Shown piece by piece: positions 54,867 to 63,943 of a stretch of DNA of 64,000 nucleotides. Every line of letters starts with the position of its first letter. Position 1 is the stretch's first letter. Where the stretch lies: NCBI GenBank assembly GCA_021845685.1, contig JAJZVN010000007.1:46048-110047 (forward strand), given 5' to 3'. Source of the DNA: a bacterium. Its GTDB lineage: Bacteria > SZUA-79 > Acidulodesulfobacterales > Acidulodesulfobacteraceae. The translations under genes were made by a program, and so were the position numbers. The notes under the pieces are model-generated. The model ran no database searches. It had not been told where the DNA came from and saw only the letters and a list, made by a program, of their open reading frames with translations.

Positions 54867-57062
54867 ATGGACATGGGAACTTTTAATCAGGATATGTTTA
54901 AAAATTCGTATTCAAAGAATTCTCAACCGAAAGAAAAAAAAGAAAAAAAGCGCGGCATAATAGATATGATTTCTATCGCTCAAATGAAATATGCGAGTGA
55001 AAAAAACGGCGTGCCTTTGCCGTCTGATGTCATCACGACAGGGCACATGTGGGATTTTACATCTGACATTATGTTTACAGGGTCTATGGATATTTTAATT
55101 ACATTTTTTTTAATTTCTATCGGCATTTCATTTTTAATTTTGTCTGGAGATTTATATAACTTTCATCATTTTTCTGTTTTGAACTATATCATCGGCGGAT
55201 TCATTTTTGCAATACCGGGTTCCTATTATTCTTTAATGCTGACATCTACTATTATGCGTTTTTACGAAATTAATCTAATTAACACGCAAAAAATAATTAA
55301 GCTTATTTTTAATTCTTTATTGACTATTCAAATTATGAAAATATTTATTTTACCTTTTATTTTTTACGGTATTTTTTATGCGTTTTCAACAAATTCTTGG
55401 CTTATACATCATTGTAAAAATAAAATGAAATTTGCAATAAATCATCATTTGCCTGCTTCTTCATTTTTTTTATGGAATCATATTTTTAAAGTATTATCTG
55501 ATTATAAATACAGAACGATTACTAATATATTAATAGATTTATCAATCGGACTTATTCTAATTTTATTGCCGCCGATTATCGCTCTTAAATATAAAACTAA
55601 AAAAACAAAAAACATCAAAAATACAAGTGTGGTAAGGGGCGGGACTATAGATCAGAGGAAAGATAAAAATGTAATTCACGATGAGAAATGGGATATTCGC
55701 GGTACTATGATAAGCGGTATTAACGGCTCCGGCAAATCTAATTTTATTAATAAAATTATCCAATCGAGGATGAACTCTAAAAATAGCAATAAATTTATTT
55801 TTTATGACTTATCGGGCGAGTATATGGCGGGCTACTACCGTCCTGGCGATATAATAATCGACATAACAGATCAGCGCTGTTTCCTTTGGAACTTTCTTGA
55901 AGAAGCTTTTACGCCGGCTATTACAAAACAAATTACGAATAATATTATTCCGGAAGATCCGAAGGCTCACGATAACCGTTTCTTTTCGCAAGCTGCGAGA
56001 AGAACATTAGTCGATGCTTTTGCCGTATCAAAGCGCACAGGAAAGACGGATAACCTATCTGTCAAAAGGCAAATGCTTTATCAATCTAAAGAATCTTTTG
56101 AAGAGATTAAGGCCTTGACGGGAAACGTATCTGTTTCTTTTACGGACGTTTATCAGACTTATGCAAACTACATAGATGGACTTTTAACTATAAATAATAC
56201 GGGCGATCCTTTTAATATGGCCAACTGGCTACTAAACCCTGATGACAAAAGGCATATTTTTATTAATTATCATATGGATACATTAGATATGCAGAAACCG
56301 GTCTTAAATTTATTTACGATTTTACTATCAAATAAAATACTAAATCAAAACTATCACAACTCTTCGAGAATTAATATTTTCATAGACGAATTCAGCAACA
56401 TCGGCTTAATAAATAATATGGCGGAAACGTTGAGCCTCTGCCGGAAAAAGAATATAGCATTTTTTCTGGCAACGCAAAACCCGCAGGAAGTGTTAAGGAT
56501 TTACGGCGAGGCTTTCTGGAACCTGATCGGCAATATTAACAATTATTACGCGTTCAGGTCCAACGACCCTAAGAGTTCTCAGATTATAGCTGATTTATTT
56601 GGCAAAATTGAAAAAAAGGAACTTGCGGCGAATACGGCTGTTTCTACCGCATTCAAACAGGAACATACTACTACCTATTCTACATCGATTCGCGAGACGT
56701 ATATGGTCCTGCCCGGCGAGTTAGGCAATATCCCCGATATGACGTATTATGCTAAATTCCTAACTGATGACGGCGTAGCTTTTATTAAATCGAAACAGGA
56801 CTATATGGATTTGCCTGTCATTAACAGTGCCGTTTATATACCAACGCTCAGGGATTATAACGCCGAAGTTAAAACTATGGTTAATGAAATCCTGGCAGAA
56901 TTAACCGAGAAAGAAGATGAAGTAAAAAGCATTAAAGCTGAAGGAAAAAAGAAAACAGAGGCGGCGGTTACTAAAAAAGATATTAAAGATGCTCTGAAAA
57001 AAGTTAAAAAACTTGCCGACGTCGAAAAAAAGGAGGATTCAAATGATAACAACGCCAACTAA
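54867..57062 (+). CDS. Type IV coupling protein, TraD/TrwB/VirD4 family
   Basis: A 731-residue ATPase. Four hydrophobic helices lie in the first 240 residues (about 74-94, 104-127, 148-174 and 221-240), more than the usual two. The RecA-like motor domain then has Walker A GINGSGKS (284-291), Walker B INIFIDEFSN (about 507) and a DEFSN box, and ATQNPQEV (about 540). The C-terminus is Lys/Glu-rich and disordered. It recruits the relaxosome to the mating channel and pumps DNA. It overlaps the relaxase start by 20 bases. This coupling protein plus relaxase pair defines the DNA-processing module. Confidence 0.92.
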   Translation: MDMGTFNQDMFKNSYSKNSQPKEKKEKKRGIIDMISIAQMKYASEKNGVPLPSDVITTGHMWDFTSDIMFTGSMDILITFFLISIGISFLILSGDLYNFHHFSVLNYIIGGFIFAIPGSYYSLMLTSTIMRFYEINLINTQKIIKLIFNSLLTIQIMKIFILPFIFYGIFYAFSTNSWLIHHCKNKMKFAINHHLPASSFFLWNHIFKVLSDYKYRTITNILIDLSIGLILILLPPIIALKYKTKKTKNIKNTSVVRGGTIDQRKDKNVIHDEKWDIRGTMISGINGSGKSNFINKIIQSRMNSKNSNKFIFYDLSGEYMAGYYRPGDIIIDITDQRCFLWNFLEEAFTPAITKQITNNIIPEDPKAHDNRFFSQAARRTLVDAFAVSKRTGKTDNLSVKRQMLYQSKESFEEIKALTGNVSVSFTDVYQTYANYIDGLLTINNTGDPFNMANWLLNPDDKRHIFINYHMDTLDMQKPVLNLFTILLSNKILNQNYHNSSRINIFIDEFSNIGLINNMAETLSLCRKKNIAFFLATQNPQEVLRIYGEAFWNLIGNINNYYAFRSNDPKSSQIIADLFGKIEKKELAANTAVSTAFKQEHTTTYSTSIRETYMVLPGELGNIPDMTYYAKFLTDDGVAFIKSKQDYMDLPVINSAVYIPTLRDYNAEVKTMVNEILAELTEKEDEVKSIKAEGKKKTEAAVTKKDIKDALKKVKKLADVEKKEDSNDNNAN

Positions 57063-59898
57063 TTCAAGCGCCCTTGCAGCTTCTAAATACTACTATGAAA
57101 CACAGGAACATGCAGCGCAGTGGTACGGAGTGCTTGCCGAAAAATTCGGATTAAACGGCAAAAACTGCACGCAGGATCAGTTTCAGGCTATGATTCTAGG
57201 TTACGACCCGCGAGACCTAAAAACGCCTTTGTTTAAAAATGCCGGTGATCCGCTCCGCAGGGCAGGAGCCGATTATACTTTTACTCTTGCTAAAAACGCA
57301 AGCATTCTCACGCTCTACGATGAAAGAATTTTAAAAGCTTTTGAAGAATCGGTTAAAGAAACAATCAACATCATGGAAGAGCGCTACGCCGCAACCAGGA
57401 CAAGAATCGCTCCTGACAAAAGAGTCGTAGAAAAAACAGGCAATCTTTTAGTTACTTTATTTACCCACTACGCAAACAGAAATCAAGACACATCAATCCA
57501 TATACACGGTTTTTTTCATAACGCGACGGAAGATAAAAAAGGAACTCTTAAAAGCGTAGAGTTTCGCGAAATGTTTGCCACGAAAGCCTATATGGGCGCA
57601 ATTCAGGAAAATATACTTGCTCAAAAAATTATTAATTTGGGTTATGAAATAGACTATAACCGCGCAAAGGCGATGTCGGATATTAAAATGCCTGAGAATC
57701 TAAAAGATTTAAAGGAACTTTTTTCATCAAGGCAAAAAGAAATAGACATTAAAGCCGCCGAACTGAAAAAAAAATATCCAAATATGTCTGAAAAAGATTT
57801 ACGTCAGCTGGCAGAAAAAGCGACAAGGAGTATTAAGGAGCATAACCCGACTTATCAAGAAACTAAAGAATTCACGGAGAAAAAATTAACCCCGGAGCAG
57901 CTGAATAATCTTAAAGAAATGGCAAAAAACGTTCAACAATCCATTTCTGTTACTGAGAACCATAAAAGCGCCGAAATAGGGAATCAGGAGATTAAAATAG
58001 GTAGTTTTGATAAATATCAAATCACTAAATTTGCATTAACCCAAGCACGGATAGACGCTACGGAAAACAACAGAGCATTCAAGTATGAAAAGATAGAAAA
58101 TTTCACTATAAAGCACGCATTTTCAAAAACTGATATTTTCGCAATTAGGTCCGCATTTGATTCGGACAGACAGATCGTTGAAATCGATAAAAAATACTTT
58201 ACCACTAAAGAAGCCTTAAGAGACGTTAAGCAAAACTATCAGACGTTTAAAACCAACGCTTTTAGCGATGCGAGTTTTAATTCATTAGACATTAATAATG
58301 CCATCGAAAAATACGAAGAAAACTTTGGCAAAAAATTAACCGACGCTCAGGCTTTAATGATTAAAAACATACTTAGTTCTACGTATAAATACAATATTGT
58401 GCAGGGCGACGCCGGCACGGGTAAATCTAAAGCGCTTGAATCTATAAATAGCTTTTTAACAGAAAAAGGATATAAAGTTATAGGTCTTGCGCCGACCGGA
58501 AAAGCTGCGGAAGTTTTAAAAAGCGGTTCCTCTATAGAGGATGTTTACACTATAGCAAAATTCAAAGACTTGATAGAGCGAAGCAAAATTGAAGTTGATA
58601 ATAAAACTATTATTTTTGCGGATGAAGCAAGTATGATTAGCGATAAGCAGGCTAAATTCTTAAACGGTTTAGATAGTTCAAAAATGGTATATACGGGAGA
58701 TAAAAAGCAGTTCCCTTCTATTGAGCGTGGGGAATTTTTCAAAGAAGCGCAAAAAGCCGCGCTTGAAAGCGGATTTAAAAACGTGGTTACAAATATGAAC
58801 GTTGCCGTCCGTTTTCAAAATGAAACCCAAAAAAAAATAGTCGGATTAATGGCTTCTTTAGAATTCAAAGACGCTTTAGGTCAAATTGAAAAAGCCGGCA
58901 ATCTAAAAGTTTTTTCGAGTACCGGAATTGCAGGAATAGACGAACTGGCGGCGATGGACGCGAAAATTCAGAATTTAAAAAACGATTATTTAAGCAATTT
59001 AGATAAAAACGTTTTAATTCTCGTCGACACGAATCACGAAAGAAACGCATTAAATTCAGTTATCAGACAGGAGCTCGTCGAGCGGGGAGTTGTTCAAGTA
59101 GGCCAGTCGTTTAACGTTTATGAAAATAAATATATTTCTGTAGAAAACAAAGGCTTTACGGAAGCATATGAAACAGGCGATAAGGTCTTTATTAGCGAAA
59201 AGAACAAAACCCTTTATACAGTAAAAGAAATAGACCAGGACAAAAACATATTGAAACTAGTTGATGAAAAAGGAAACGAAAAAGATTTTAAACTGGCGAA
59301 TAAAAATAAAAAAAACGTCCAGGCATTCTTAGAAAAAGATATTAATTTTGCAGAAAACGATAAGGTTGTCTTTCTAAAAAATAATACCGATATGGGCGTT
59401 CAAAACGGCGAAGTCGGCGTTGTTAAGAGCATTGAAGAAAATTATATTACGATAGAAAAAGCTAACAAAGACATCGTAACCATAGATACATCCGCTTATA
59501 AATATTTAGATCACGCATATGCTTTGACCGTTTACAAGAGCCAGGGTGAAACGATAGACATATCTAATTATCTTCTTAATCTTCGTATTTCGGATAATTT
59601 TGAAGAAAAGTTTTATACCGCAGGAACAAGAGCGGTCGAAGAATTTAAAATCTGGGGAACCGATAAAGAAGTCGAGCTTTTCAGAGAAAATATCGAGCAC
59701 GCAGAAGAAGTCAGGGATTATAAAGAGCAGCTTAATAACGCGATTCTTGAAAAAGCGAACGAATTGCCCGACGAAATAGAAACCGAAGCGCAGCAGCAGG
59801 AAACCGACCAGGAAATACTGCAAGAGCAGGAACAAGAGATAGAACAAATACAACAACAGGAACAAATACAAGAACAAGAACAGCAAATATCGCATTAA
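57043..59898 (+). CDS. MobF conjugative relaxase-helicase (TrwC/TraI family)
   Basis: A 951-residue enzyme. The relaxase domain starts with the Tyr cluster SKYYYETQEH (16-18 catalytic candidates) and the metal-binding His triad is H142 (FTHYANR), H153 and H155 (IHIHGF). It nicks oriT and stays covalently bound to the 5' end. The helicase part has Walker A GDAGTGKS (455-462), DEASMISD and a C-terminal 1B/3-type motif (YALTVYKSQGETID). A Gln/Glu-rich tail ends the chain. Length equals TrwC. I start at the ATG at 57043 with AAGGAGG upstream; an in-frame start 30 bases earlier is without one. A gene partner oriT is proposed at 53658. Confidence 0.94.
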   Translation: MITTPTNSSALAASKYYYETQEHAAQWYGVLAEKFGLNGKNCTQDQFQAMILGYDPRDLKTPLFKNAGDPLRRAGADYTFTLAKNASILTLYDERILKAFEESVKETINIMEERYAATRTRIAPDKRVVEKTGNLLVTLFTHYANRNQDTSIHIHGFFHNATEDKKGTLKSVEFREMFATKAYMGAIQENILAQKIINLGYEIDYNRAKAMSDIKMPENLKDLKELFSSRQKEIDIKAAELKKKYPNMSEKDLRQLAEKATRSIKEHNPTYQETKEFTEKKLTPEQLNNLKEMAKNVQQSISVTENHKSAEIGNQEIKIGSFDKYQITKFALTQARIDATENNRAFKYEKIENFTIKHAFSKTDIFAIRSAFDSDRQIVEIDKKYFTTKEALRDVKQNYQTFKTNAFSDASFNSLDINNAIEKYEENFGKKLTDAQALMIKNILSSTYKYNIVQGDAGTGKSKALESINSFLTEKGYKVIGLAPTGKAAEVLKSGSSIEDVYTIAKFKDLIERSKIEVDNKTIIFADEASMISDKQAKFLNGLDSSKMVYTGDKKQFPSIERGEFFKEAQKAALESGFKNVVTNMNVAVRFQNETQKKIVGLMASLEFKDALGQIEKAGNLKVFSSTGIAGIDELAAMDAKIQNLKNDYLSNLDKNVLILVDTNHERNALNSVIRQELVERGVVQVGQSFNVYENKYISVENKGFTEAYETGDKVFISEKNKTLYTVKEIDQDKNILKLVDEKGNEKDFKLANKNKKNVQAFLEKDINFAENDKVVFLKNNTDMGVQNGEVGVVKSIEENYITIEKANKDIVTIDTSAYKYLDHAYALTVYKSQGETIDISNYLLNLRISDNFEEKFYTAGTRAVEEFKIWGTDKEVELFRENIEHAEEVRDYKEQLNNAILEKANELPDEIETEAQQQETDQEILQEQEQEIEQIQQQEQIQEQEQQISH

Positions 59899-59927
59899 AA
59901 ATAATATCATATCGTATATAAAAATAC

Positions 59928-59974
59928 TTGACATATAATATAATATGATATAATATTGTATATCATATTATATT
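59928..59974 (+). promoter_or_regulatory. Promoter overlapped by a long AT palindrome
   Basis: TTGACA at 59928-59933 with TAATAT 17 bases later or TATAAT 15 bases later. A 16-bp perfect inverted repeat (59937-59952 and 59959-59974, spacer ATATTG) covers the -10 region, so a repressor bound here would block it. It drives the start-stop gene at 59998. Confidence 0.65.
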
Positions 59975-59997
59975 AATAAATATAGAGGTGAAGAAAA

Positions 59998-60345
59998 ATG
60001 TAATTTTTTATCGAGAAATTAATTAATTACATTCGGTTTAGAATTAAAGCTTATTTTTACAAAAGACGACTCAGGAGAGCGCATAAGAGTTTATTTTTGT
60101 TAATTCACAACTTAACGAAGGCAAGATATTTTACATTATATTATTGGAATAAAGAAGACAATGAGGCGTTTGAACAACTTATTAATGAACTTAGCAATTT
60201 ATTTGCTCCGTTATATTCGATATTTATCGCCGCAAATATAACGGAAGAAAGACTTACAGAATCAAAGGAATTTAAAGAATTTTTTGAGGCGGCATATGAG
60301 ATTAAAAGGAAGATATTTACTAAAAATATTTGGAATAAAAAATAA
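59998..60345 (+). CDS. Hypothetical small protein with TAA as second codon (start-stop)
   Basis: GAGGTG, seven bases, ATG, and immediately TAA; the same frame then stays open for 113 codons to a stop at 60345. Without the TAA the product would read MxFFIEKLINYIRFRIKAYFYKRRLRRAHKSL and continue with a helical acidic domain. Either codon 2 mutated (AAA to TAA), or initiation occurs downstream at TTG 60097 (82 residues), or the start-stop is regulatory. No family. A second start-stop gene follows at 60372. Confidence 0.45.
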
Positions 60346-60371
60346 AATACTAAACTTAACAGGAGGTAGAA

Positions 60372-60428
60372 ATGTAAAAAATAATTTTTGTAACTTCGCT
60401 ATGTAAATGTAATCAAAAATCAAATTAA
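60372..60428 (+). CDS. Second start-stop reading frame (ATG TAA)
   Basis: AGGAGG, five bases, ATG TAA, then 16 sense codons (KIIFVTSLCKCNQKSN) and a stop in the same frame. The ribosome site is among the strongest in the window. Like its neighbour, replacing TAA by AAA would give a normal MKKI-type start. No other sense can be made of it; a leader for the beta-barrel gene 23 bases later is possible. Confidence 0.4.
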
Positions 60429-60450
60429 TTAAATTAATGGAGGTAACACA

Positions 60451-61179
60451 ATGTTTAAAAAATTATCACTGTTATTTGTAGTCGCAGTATTCAGTTTAGC
60501 TTTTATTGTGAAAGCTAACGCTCAAAATGTAAACTCTGTAATAAATTCATTTAATGCGTATTACAGCTATACGCATACGAGTTATGCGAGCAGGGTAGGA
60601 AGCGTAAACCTTAATAATTATAATTTGAGTTTAGAAGGAGCGGCTCCCGTTATTCCTGTTTGGGGTCAGATTAACTTTTCAAAGAATTTCGCAAGCGCTA
60701 ATCAAAATGCCTTTTTCGGAAGCGGGAAAACTAACGATACAAACTATGGAGTTAAACTCGGCTATTTGATTAACATAAGTTCTAATTTAGCCGTTATTCC
60801 TAACATCGGATATGAGTCCATTACGCCTAAAACAAACTGGACTAATAATTCAGGATTTAGCTATTCCGAAACGGATCATCTTAATCAGTTCTTGTTAGGC
60901 GTAAAAGCTTATTATACTCCAGTTCAAAACTTTTGGGTAGAAGGGCAGGCGTATTATATGCACGGCGTAGGTAATAAAGTTGATTATTCAGTATCAAGCG
61001 CTAATACATCATTAACTAACGGCTCTGGCTATGAATTAGGAGCTAAAGTAGGATATGAAGCTTATAAAACAAGCAATGTAATTTTAAGCCCGTTTGTGGG
61101 TTTAAATTATCAACATATTTCTACCGATAATAATTTAGACACGGTAGGAATATTGTTAGGCGTTAAAGCATCATTTTAA
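60451..61179 (+). CDS. Outer-membrane beta-barrel protein
   Basis: A 242-residue exported protein. The signal peptide MFKKLSLLFVVAVFSLAFIVKANA is followed by an eight- to ten-strand beta-barrel pattern (alternating aromatic and polar residues, Tyr/Asn/Gly-rich turns) ending in the terminal Phe (LLGVKASF) that BamA recognises. It resembles OmpW/OprF-N-type small barrels. No periplasmic domain. On a mobile element it could affect surface exclusion or mating. GGAGG precedes the ATG, and a 13-bp hairpin follows. Host Gram-negative nature follows from it. Confidence 0.8.
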   Translation: MFKKLSLLFVVAVFSLAFIVKANAQNVNSVINSFNAYYSYTHTSYASRVGSVNLNNYNLSLEGAAPVIPVWGQINFSKNFASANQNAFFGSGKTNDTNYGVKLGYLINISSNLAVIPNIGYESITPKTNWTNNSGFSYSETDHLNQFLLGVKAYYTPVQNFWVEGQAYYMHGVGNKVDYSVSSANTSLTNGSGYELGAKVGYEAYKTSNVILSPFVGLNYQHISTDNNLDTVGILLGVKASF

Positions 61180-61190
61180 CAGATTTTAAA

Positions 61191-61232
61191 ATATCGGTTG
61201 CCGATTTTTAGATAAATAACGGCAACCGATAT
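61191..61232 (+). terminator. 13-bp stem-loop after the beta-barrel gene
   Basis: ATATCGGTTGCCG (61191-61203) and CGGCAACCGATAT (61220-61232) with a 16-base loop, starting 12 bases after the stop. There is no long T-run, so mRNA stabilisation or partial termination is more likely. Confidence 0.6.
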
Positions 61233-61267
61233 AAATTAAATTAATTCTATATAAGGAGAAAAAAATC

Positions 61268-61654
61268 ATGGAAAACTATCAATTAATTAAAGCAGAACCA
61301 GTAAAAAGAATTATGAACATTAATGAAATAGAATTAATTGGAGACAATAAGTATTTTAATGATCTTAATTGCGCAAAAATGAAAGGCAGGATGATGGAGC
61401 CGACAATTCTTGATGGTTCATTATTTTTCTACGATAAATACGACAGACAGTTTGTATCCGGTTATATTTATCTTTGCCGGATTCCTGGTGCAGATGGTTT
61501 AATAGTAAGGAGAATTTTCTCCGATTTTCACAATGTTATTTTAAAAGCAGATAATAAAAAATTTGAGTTTTTATCGGAAAATATATTTCAGAAATATTTA
61601 GTAAGAAGCATAATTTTAGCAAAAGTTGTAAAAGTTTTAAATAATATTGAATAA
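61268..61654 (+). CDS. S24/LexA-fold protein without catalytic residues
   Basis: A 128-residue protein that resembles the C-terminal domain of LexA/UmuD: MKGRMMEPTILDGSLFFYDKYDRQFVSGYIYLCRIPGADGLIVRRIF (about 38-84). In LexA the first motif is GDSMEPT, with the catalytic Ser; here it is GRMMEPT, so Ser is replaced by Met42. The general-base Lys of VKR is Arg81. It cannot cleave itself or others by the LexA mechanism. No DNA-binding domain is attached. It may compete with, or bind to, an S24 repressor. GGAGAAAAAA precedes the ATG. Confidence 0.7.
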   Translation: MENYQLIKAEPVKRIMNINEIELIGDNKYFNDLNCAKMKGRMMEPTILDGSLFFYDKYDRQFVSGYIYLCRIPGADGLIVRRIFSDFHNVILKADNKKFEFLSENIFQKYLVRSIILAKVVKVLNNIE

Positions 61655-61740
61655 AAAAAACGCTTTAATTTGCGTTTTAAGGCTCGGAATGGGACTAATA
61701 GATAGTTTTCTATTATTTAAATTAAAGGAGGTAACACAAT

Positions 61741-61938
61741 ATGGGCGATGACTTAGTTAATCAATTGGACGGTATAGGAAAAACGCTTGAGGAAATTTCA
61801 TACGAACTTAAAATCGCAAACGTTTTAAAGGCTGCAGAAATAGATATAAATTTAAACGCCGGCGATATTAGTTATTACAAGGATAATTATAAGGATATGG
61901 TTCGGAATGTCCTGTGCGGCGAGAAAATTAAATTATAA
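61741..61938 (+). CDS. Hypothetical 65-residue protein
   Basis: MGDDLVNQLDGIGKTLEEISYELKIANVLKAAEIDINLNAGDISYYKDNY and a further 15 residues. Acidic, helical N-terminal half. No motif. A strong GGAGG is ten bases before the ATG at 61741, so it is likely expressed. It lies in a run of small plus-strand cargo genes. Confidence 0.6.
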   Translation: MGDDLVNQLDGIGKTLEEISYELKIANVLKAAEIDINLNAGDISYYKDNYKDMVRNVLCGEKIKL

Positions 61939-62028
61939 GAAAATAACGCCGGAATTAATGAAAGCGGCGGGAGCGGAATAAGGATAAATTATATTGTAAT
62001 TAATTAATCTTAAAATTATGGAGGAACA

Positions 62029-62691
62029 ATGGCTTATTTCAGTAAAGAAGCGTATGAAGGAAAAGAAAGATGGGCGGAACACCGCGCATACCTAAACAGC
62101 TTAATTCCAACTCTTACCGCAGAGCAACATGATGCATTAGAAGAAATATGTATAACGCGCCACAGGCTACATACTACGATTGAGAGGGCATTTAACCCTG
62201 AGAGCAACGAATTCAATGAATTTAATTTTTATCCCGCAGAATGGGACGCCGATAATTGTTGCAGGCTATTTGAGTTAATAGAACAGACCGGATTACCCAA
62301 GATAATTATCGAAGAAAGAACTTTTGACAATTGCCCTGATGAAACCACAATATACAAGGAATTATACGACACCGATAAATACGGGAAGCTTGACGACCTC
62401 GACGATGACGCCAGAGACGCGCTAAGGGATGATTTAATACAAATCTTAAGCAGCACGCTTGAAAGATTAGACCGTGCCGTCAGGAATTATCTATCTTACA
62501 TAGATTTTCTGTTTGAAACAGATTATGCTCCTGAAGGTAGCTCATATGGGCATTATGAAACAGTTAGAACAAAAGAAATTGAAGAAATTAGAGAAAAAAT
62601 AAAGCCTGTTATCGAGGCAAACAAAGAAAAAATTAAAGAAATTAAAGAAGAATTAAAAAACCATATGAAACCAAAAACAAATTATTATTAA
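62029..62691 (+). CDS. Hypothetical helical protein
   Basis: A 220-residue cytoplasmic protein: helical throughout, with charged pairs and a final coiled coil (about 185-215, EIEEIREKIKPVIEANKEKIKEIKEELKNH). There are no Cys/His clusters or nucleotide motifs. GGAGGAAC precedes the ATG. It is 35 bases upstream of the ParA gene, so it could be a co-expressed partition or maintenance protein. Not recognised. Confidence 0.65.
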   Translation: MAYFSKEAYEGKERWAEHRAYLNSLIPTLTAEQHDALEEICITRHRLHTTIERAFNPESNEFNEFNFYPAEWDADNCCRLFELIEQTGLPKIIIEERTFDNCPDETTIYKELYDTDKYGKLDDLDDDARDALRDDLIQILSSTLERLDRAVRNYLSYIDFLFETDYAPEGSSYGHYETVRTKEIEEIREKIKPVIEANKEKIKEIKEELKNHMKPKTNYY

Positions 62692-62726
62692 AAATAAATA
62701 ATTAAAAATAAGAGGATGAGGGGATT

Positions 62727-63374
62727 ATGATAATTACAATCGGAAACGAAAAAGGCGGGGTCGGCAAATCGACGATAGCGATAAACCTTGCCGTAGAATT
62801 TGCCAATGATAATAAAAAGGTCTTGCTCATAGACGCCGATATCCAGAAATCGACGACGATGTTTTCAAATGCGCGCCGGGAAAATAAGGAACTGTTAAAA
62901 GAAATAATCACTATGGAAAAAACCGGCGCAGGTCTTGATAAAGACGTTAAGGCTTTAGAACCTGCCTTTGATATTACACTTATCGATACCGGCGGGCGTG
63001 ATAGCATTGAAATGCGAAAATCTATGTTAATATCGGATCTCTTTATTATGCCGCTTATAACAAGCCAATTAGACGCCTGGAGCTTTGAAAAGGTTTATAG
63101 GCTATATCAGGAAGCTCAGGCGTTTAATTCAAAGCTAAGGGCTTACGTCGTCCTTAATAAAATTACATCTAACTGGAGATCTAAAGAAAAAGACGAAATG
63201 CTTGAGTTCCTGAAAGATTTTAGCGATGTGAAAATTTTAGGTTCTTATTTAAAAGACAGAGCCGTATATCGCAAATCCATATCCGAAGGGTTAGGAGTAA
63301 GCGAAATTAAAACAGACAATAAAGCCATTGCCGAAATAAAATCTTTATATGATGAAATATCTAATATGATATGA
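62727..63374 (+). CDS. ParA-family partition ATPase
   Basis: A 215-residue deviant-Walker ATPase: NEKGGVGKST (about 7-16) with the signature Lys, DADIQKS (Walker A' Asp), FDITLIDTGG (Walker B) and a short C-terminus. It lacks an N-terminal HTH, so it is the small Ib (ParF/Soj-like) class that oscillates on the nucleoid to separate copies. Its RHH partner follows after 62 bases. It suggests the element replicates as a plasmid for part of its life. Confidence 0.88.
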   Translation: MIITIGNEKGGVGKSTIAINLAVEFANDNKKVLLIDADIQKSTTMFSNARRENKELLKEIITMEKTGAGLDKDVKALEPAFDITLIDTGGRDSIEMRKSMLISDLFIMPLITSQLDAWSFEKVYRLYQEAQAFNSKLRAYVVLNKITSNWRSKEKDEMLEFLKDFSDVKILGSYLKDRAVYRKSISEGLGVSEIKTDNKAIAEIKSLYDEISNMI

Positions 63375-63411
63375 TATTATATACAATATTAAATCGTTTA
63401 ATATTAGATAT
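63357..63411. promoter_or_regulatory. Nested inverted repeats between ParA and its RHH partner (candidate centromere/operator)
   Basis: ATATCTAATAT (63357-63367) with ATATTAGATAT (63401-63411), enclosing AATATTAAA-TCG-TTTAATATT (63385-63405). They begin over the ParA stop and end before the RHH gene. Ib partition centromeres are usually upstream of parA, so an operator is the more cautious reading. Confidence 0.5.
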
Positions 63412-63436
63412 ATAATTAAATAAAAGGAGCTTTATT

Positions 63437-63799
63437 ATGCCAATAAAAAAGAGCAAAGACGAATGGGCGAGCGAACCGGCTAAATCAGTCCAGGAAGAAC
63501 CGGCGGCGAAATTAAAAAATAACGATCCTGGACCGCCTAAAAAAAGCCGGCGACAGGAAGCCAAAATTCCATTTGCGGTCCGGATTCCGGAGTCGCTTTA
63601 TAACGACTTAAAAGATTATATCGAGAGATACGGCAAATCTGGCGAGAGTATGAATGAAATAATTATGGCCGGAGCAGAAGCGGAATTACAAAAACGGCTA
63701 TTGGCCGCGGGCGAAAATTTAGACGAAAAATCGAAGAAAGATAATCTTATTTCGACAATAATGAACGCCGCTAAAGAATTAAAAGAACTTAACAAATAG
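63437..63799 (+). CDS. RHH-type partition partner (ParG/ParB-like)
   Basis: A 120-residue protein: a flexible, Lys/Glu-rich N-terminal tail (about 1-45) and a C-terminal ribbon-helix-helix (KIPFAVRIPESLYNDLKDYIERYGKSGESMNEIIMAGAEAELQKRLL). ParG-like proteins bind the centromere through RHH and stimulate ParA with an arginine in the tail. The order parA then small RHH with AT-rich inverted repeats fits Ib systems. AAGGAG precedes the ATG. Confidence 0.75.
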   Translation: MPIKKSKDEWASEPAKSVQEEPAAKLKNNDPGPPKKSRRQEAKIPFAVRIPESLYNDLKDYIERYGKSGESMNEIIMAGAEAELQKRLLAAGENLDEKSKKDNLISTIMNAAKELKELNK

Positions 63800-63858
63800 G
63801 AGCACAGTATAAAATTTTAAAGAAAAAAATAAAAAAATTAAATCATAAAGAAGGCGAA

Positions 63859-63874
63859 ATGAAAGCTTTTATAT
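63859..63874 (+). pseudogene. Five-codon start of a gene cut by an IS end
   Basis: GAAGGCG, three bases, ATG AAA GCT TTT ATA T, and then the IS-like terminal repeat begins. It appears to be the first codons (MKAFI) of a gene interrupted at codon six. Confidence 0.35.
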
Positions 63875-63900
63875 GAGACCGTTCAAAATTCTGTGTCAAT
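63875..63900 (+). repeat. Left terminal repeat of an IS256-like element
   Basis: GAGACCGTTCAAAATTCTGT and the following GTCAAT resemble the terminal inverted repeats of IS256-family elements. A transposase-like start follows 44 bases later. The right end is outside the window. Confidence 0.5.
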
Positions 63901-63943
63901 CCTGTATAATTAAATTATAATTAATTAAAAGGAGATTGATGCA

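Noticed and set aside
59506..59934. Minus-strand Leu/Phe-rich 142-codon frame
   Set aside because: Complement of the Gln/Glu-rich tail of the relaxase.
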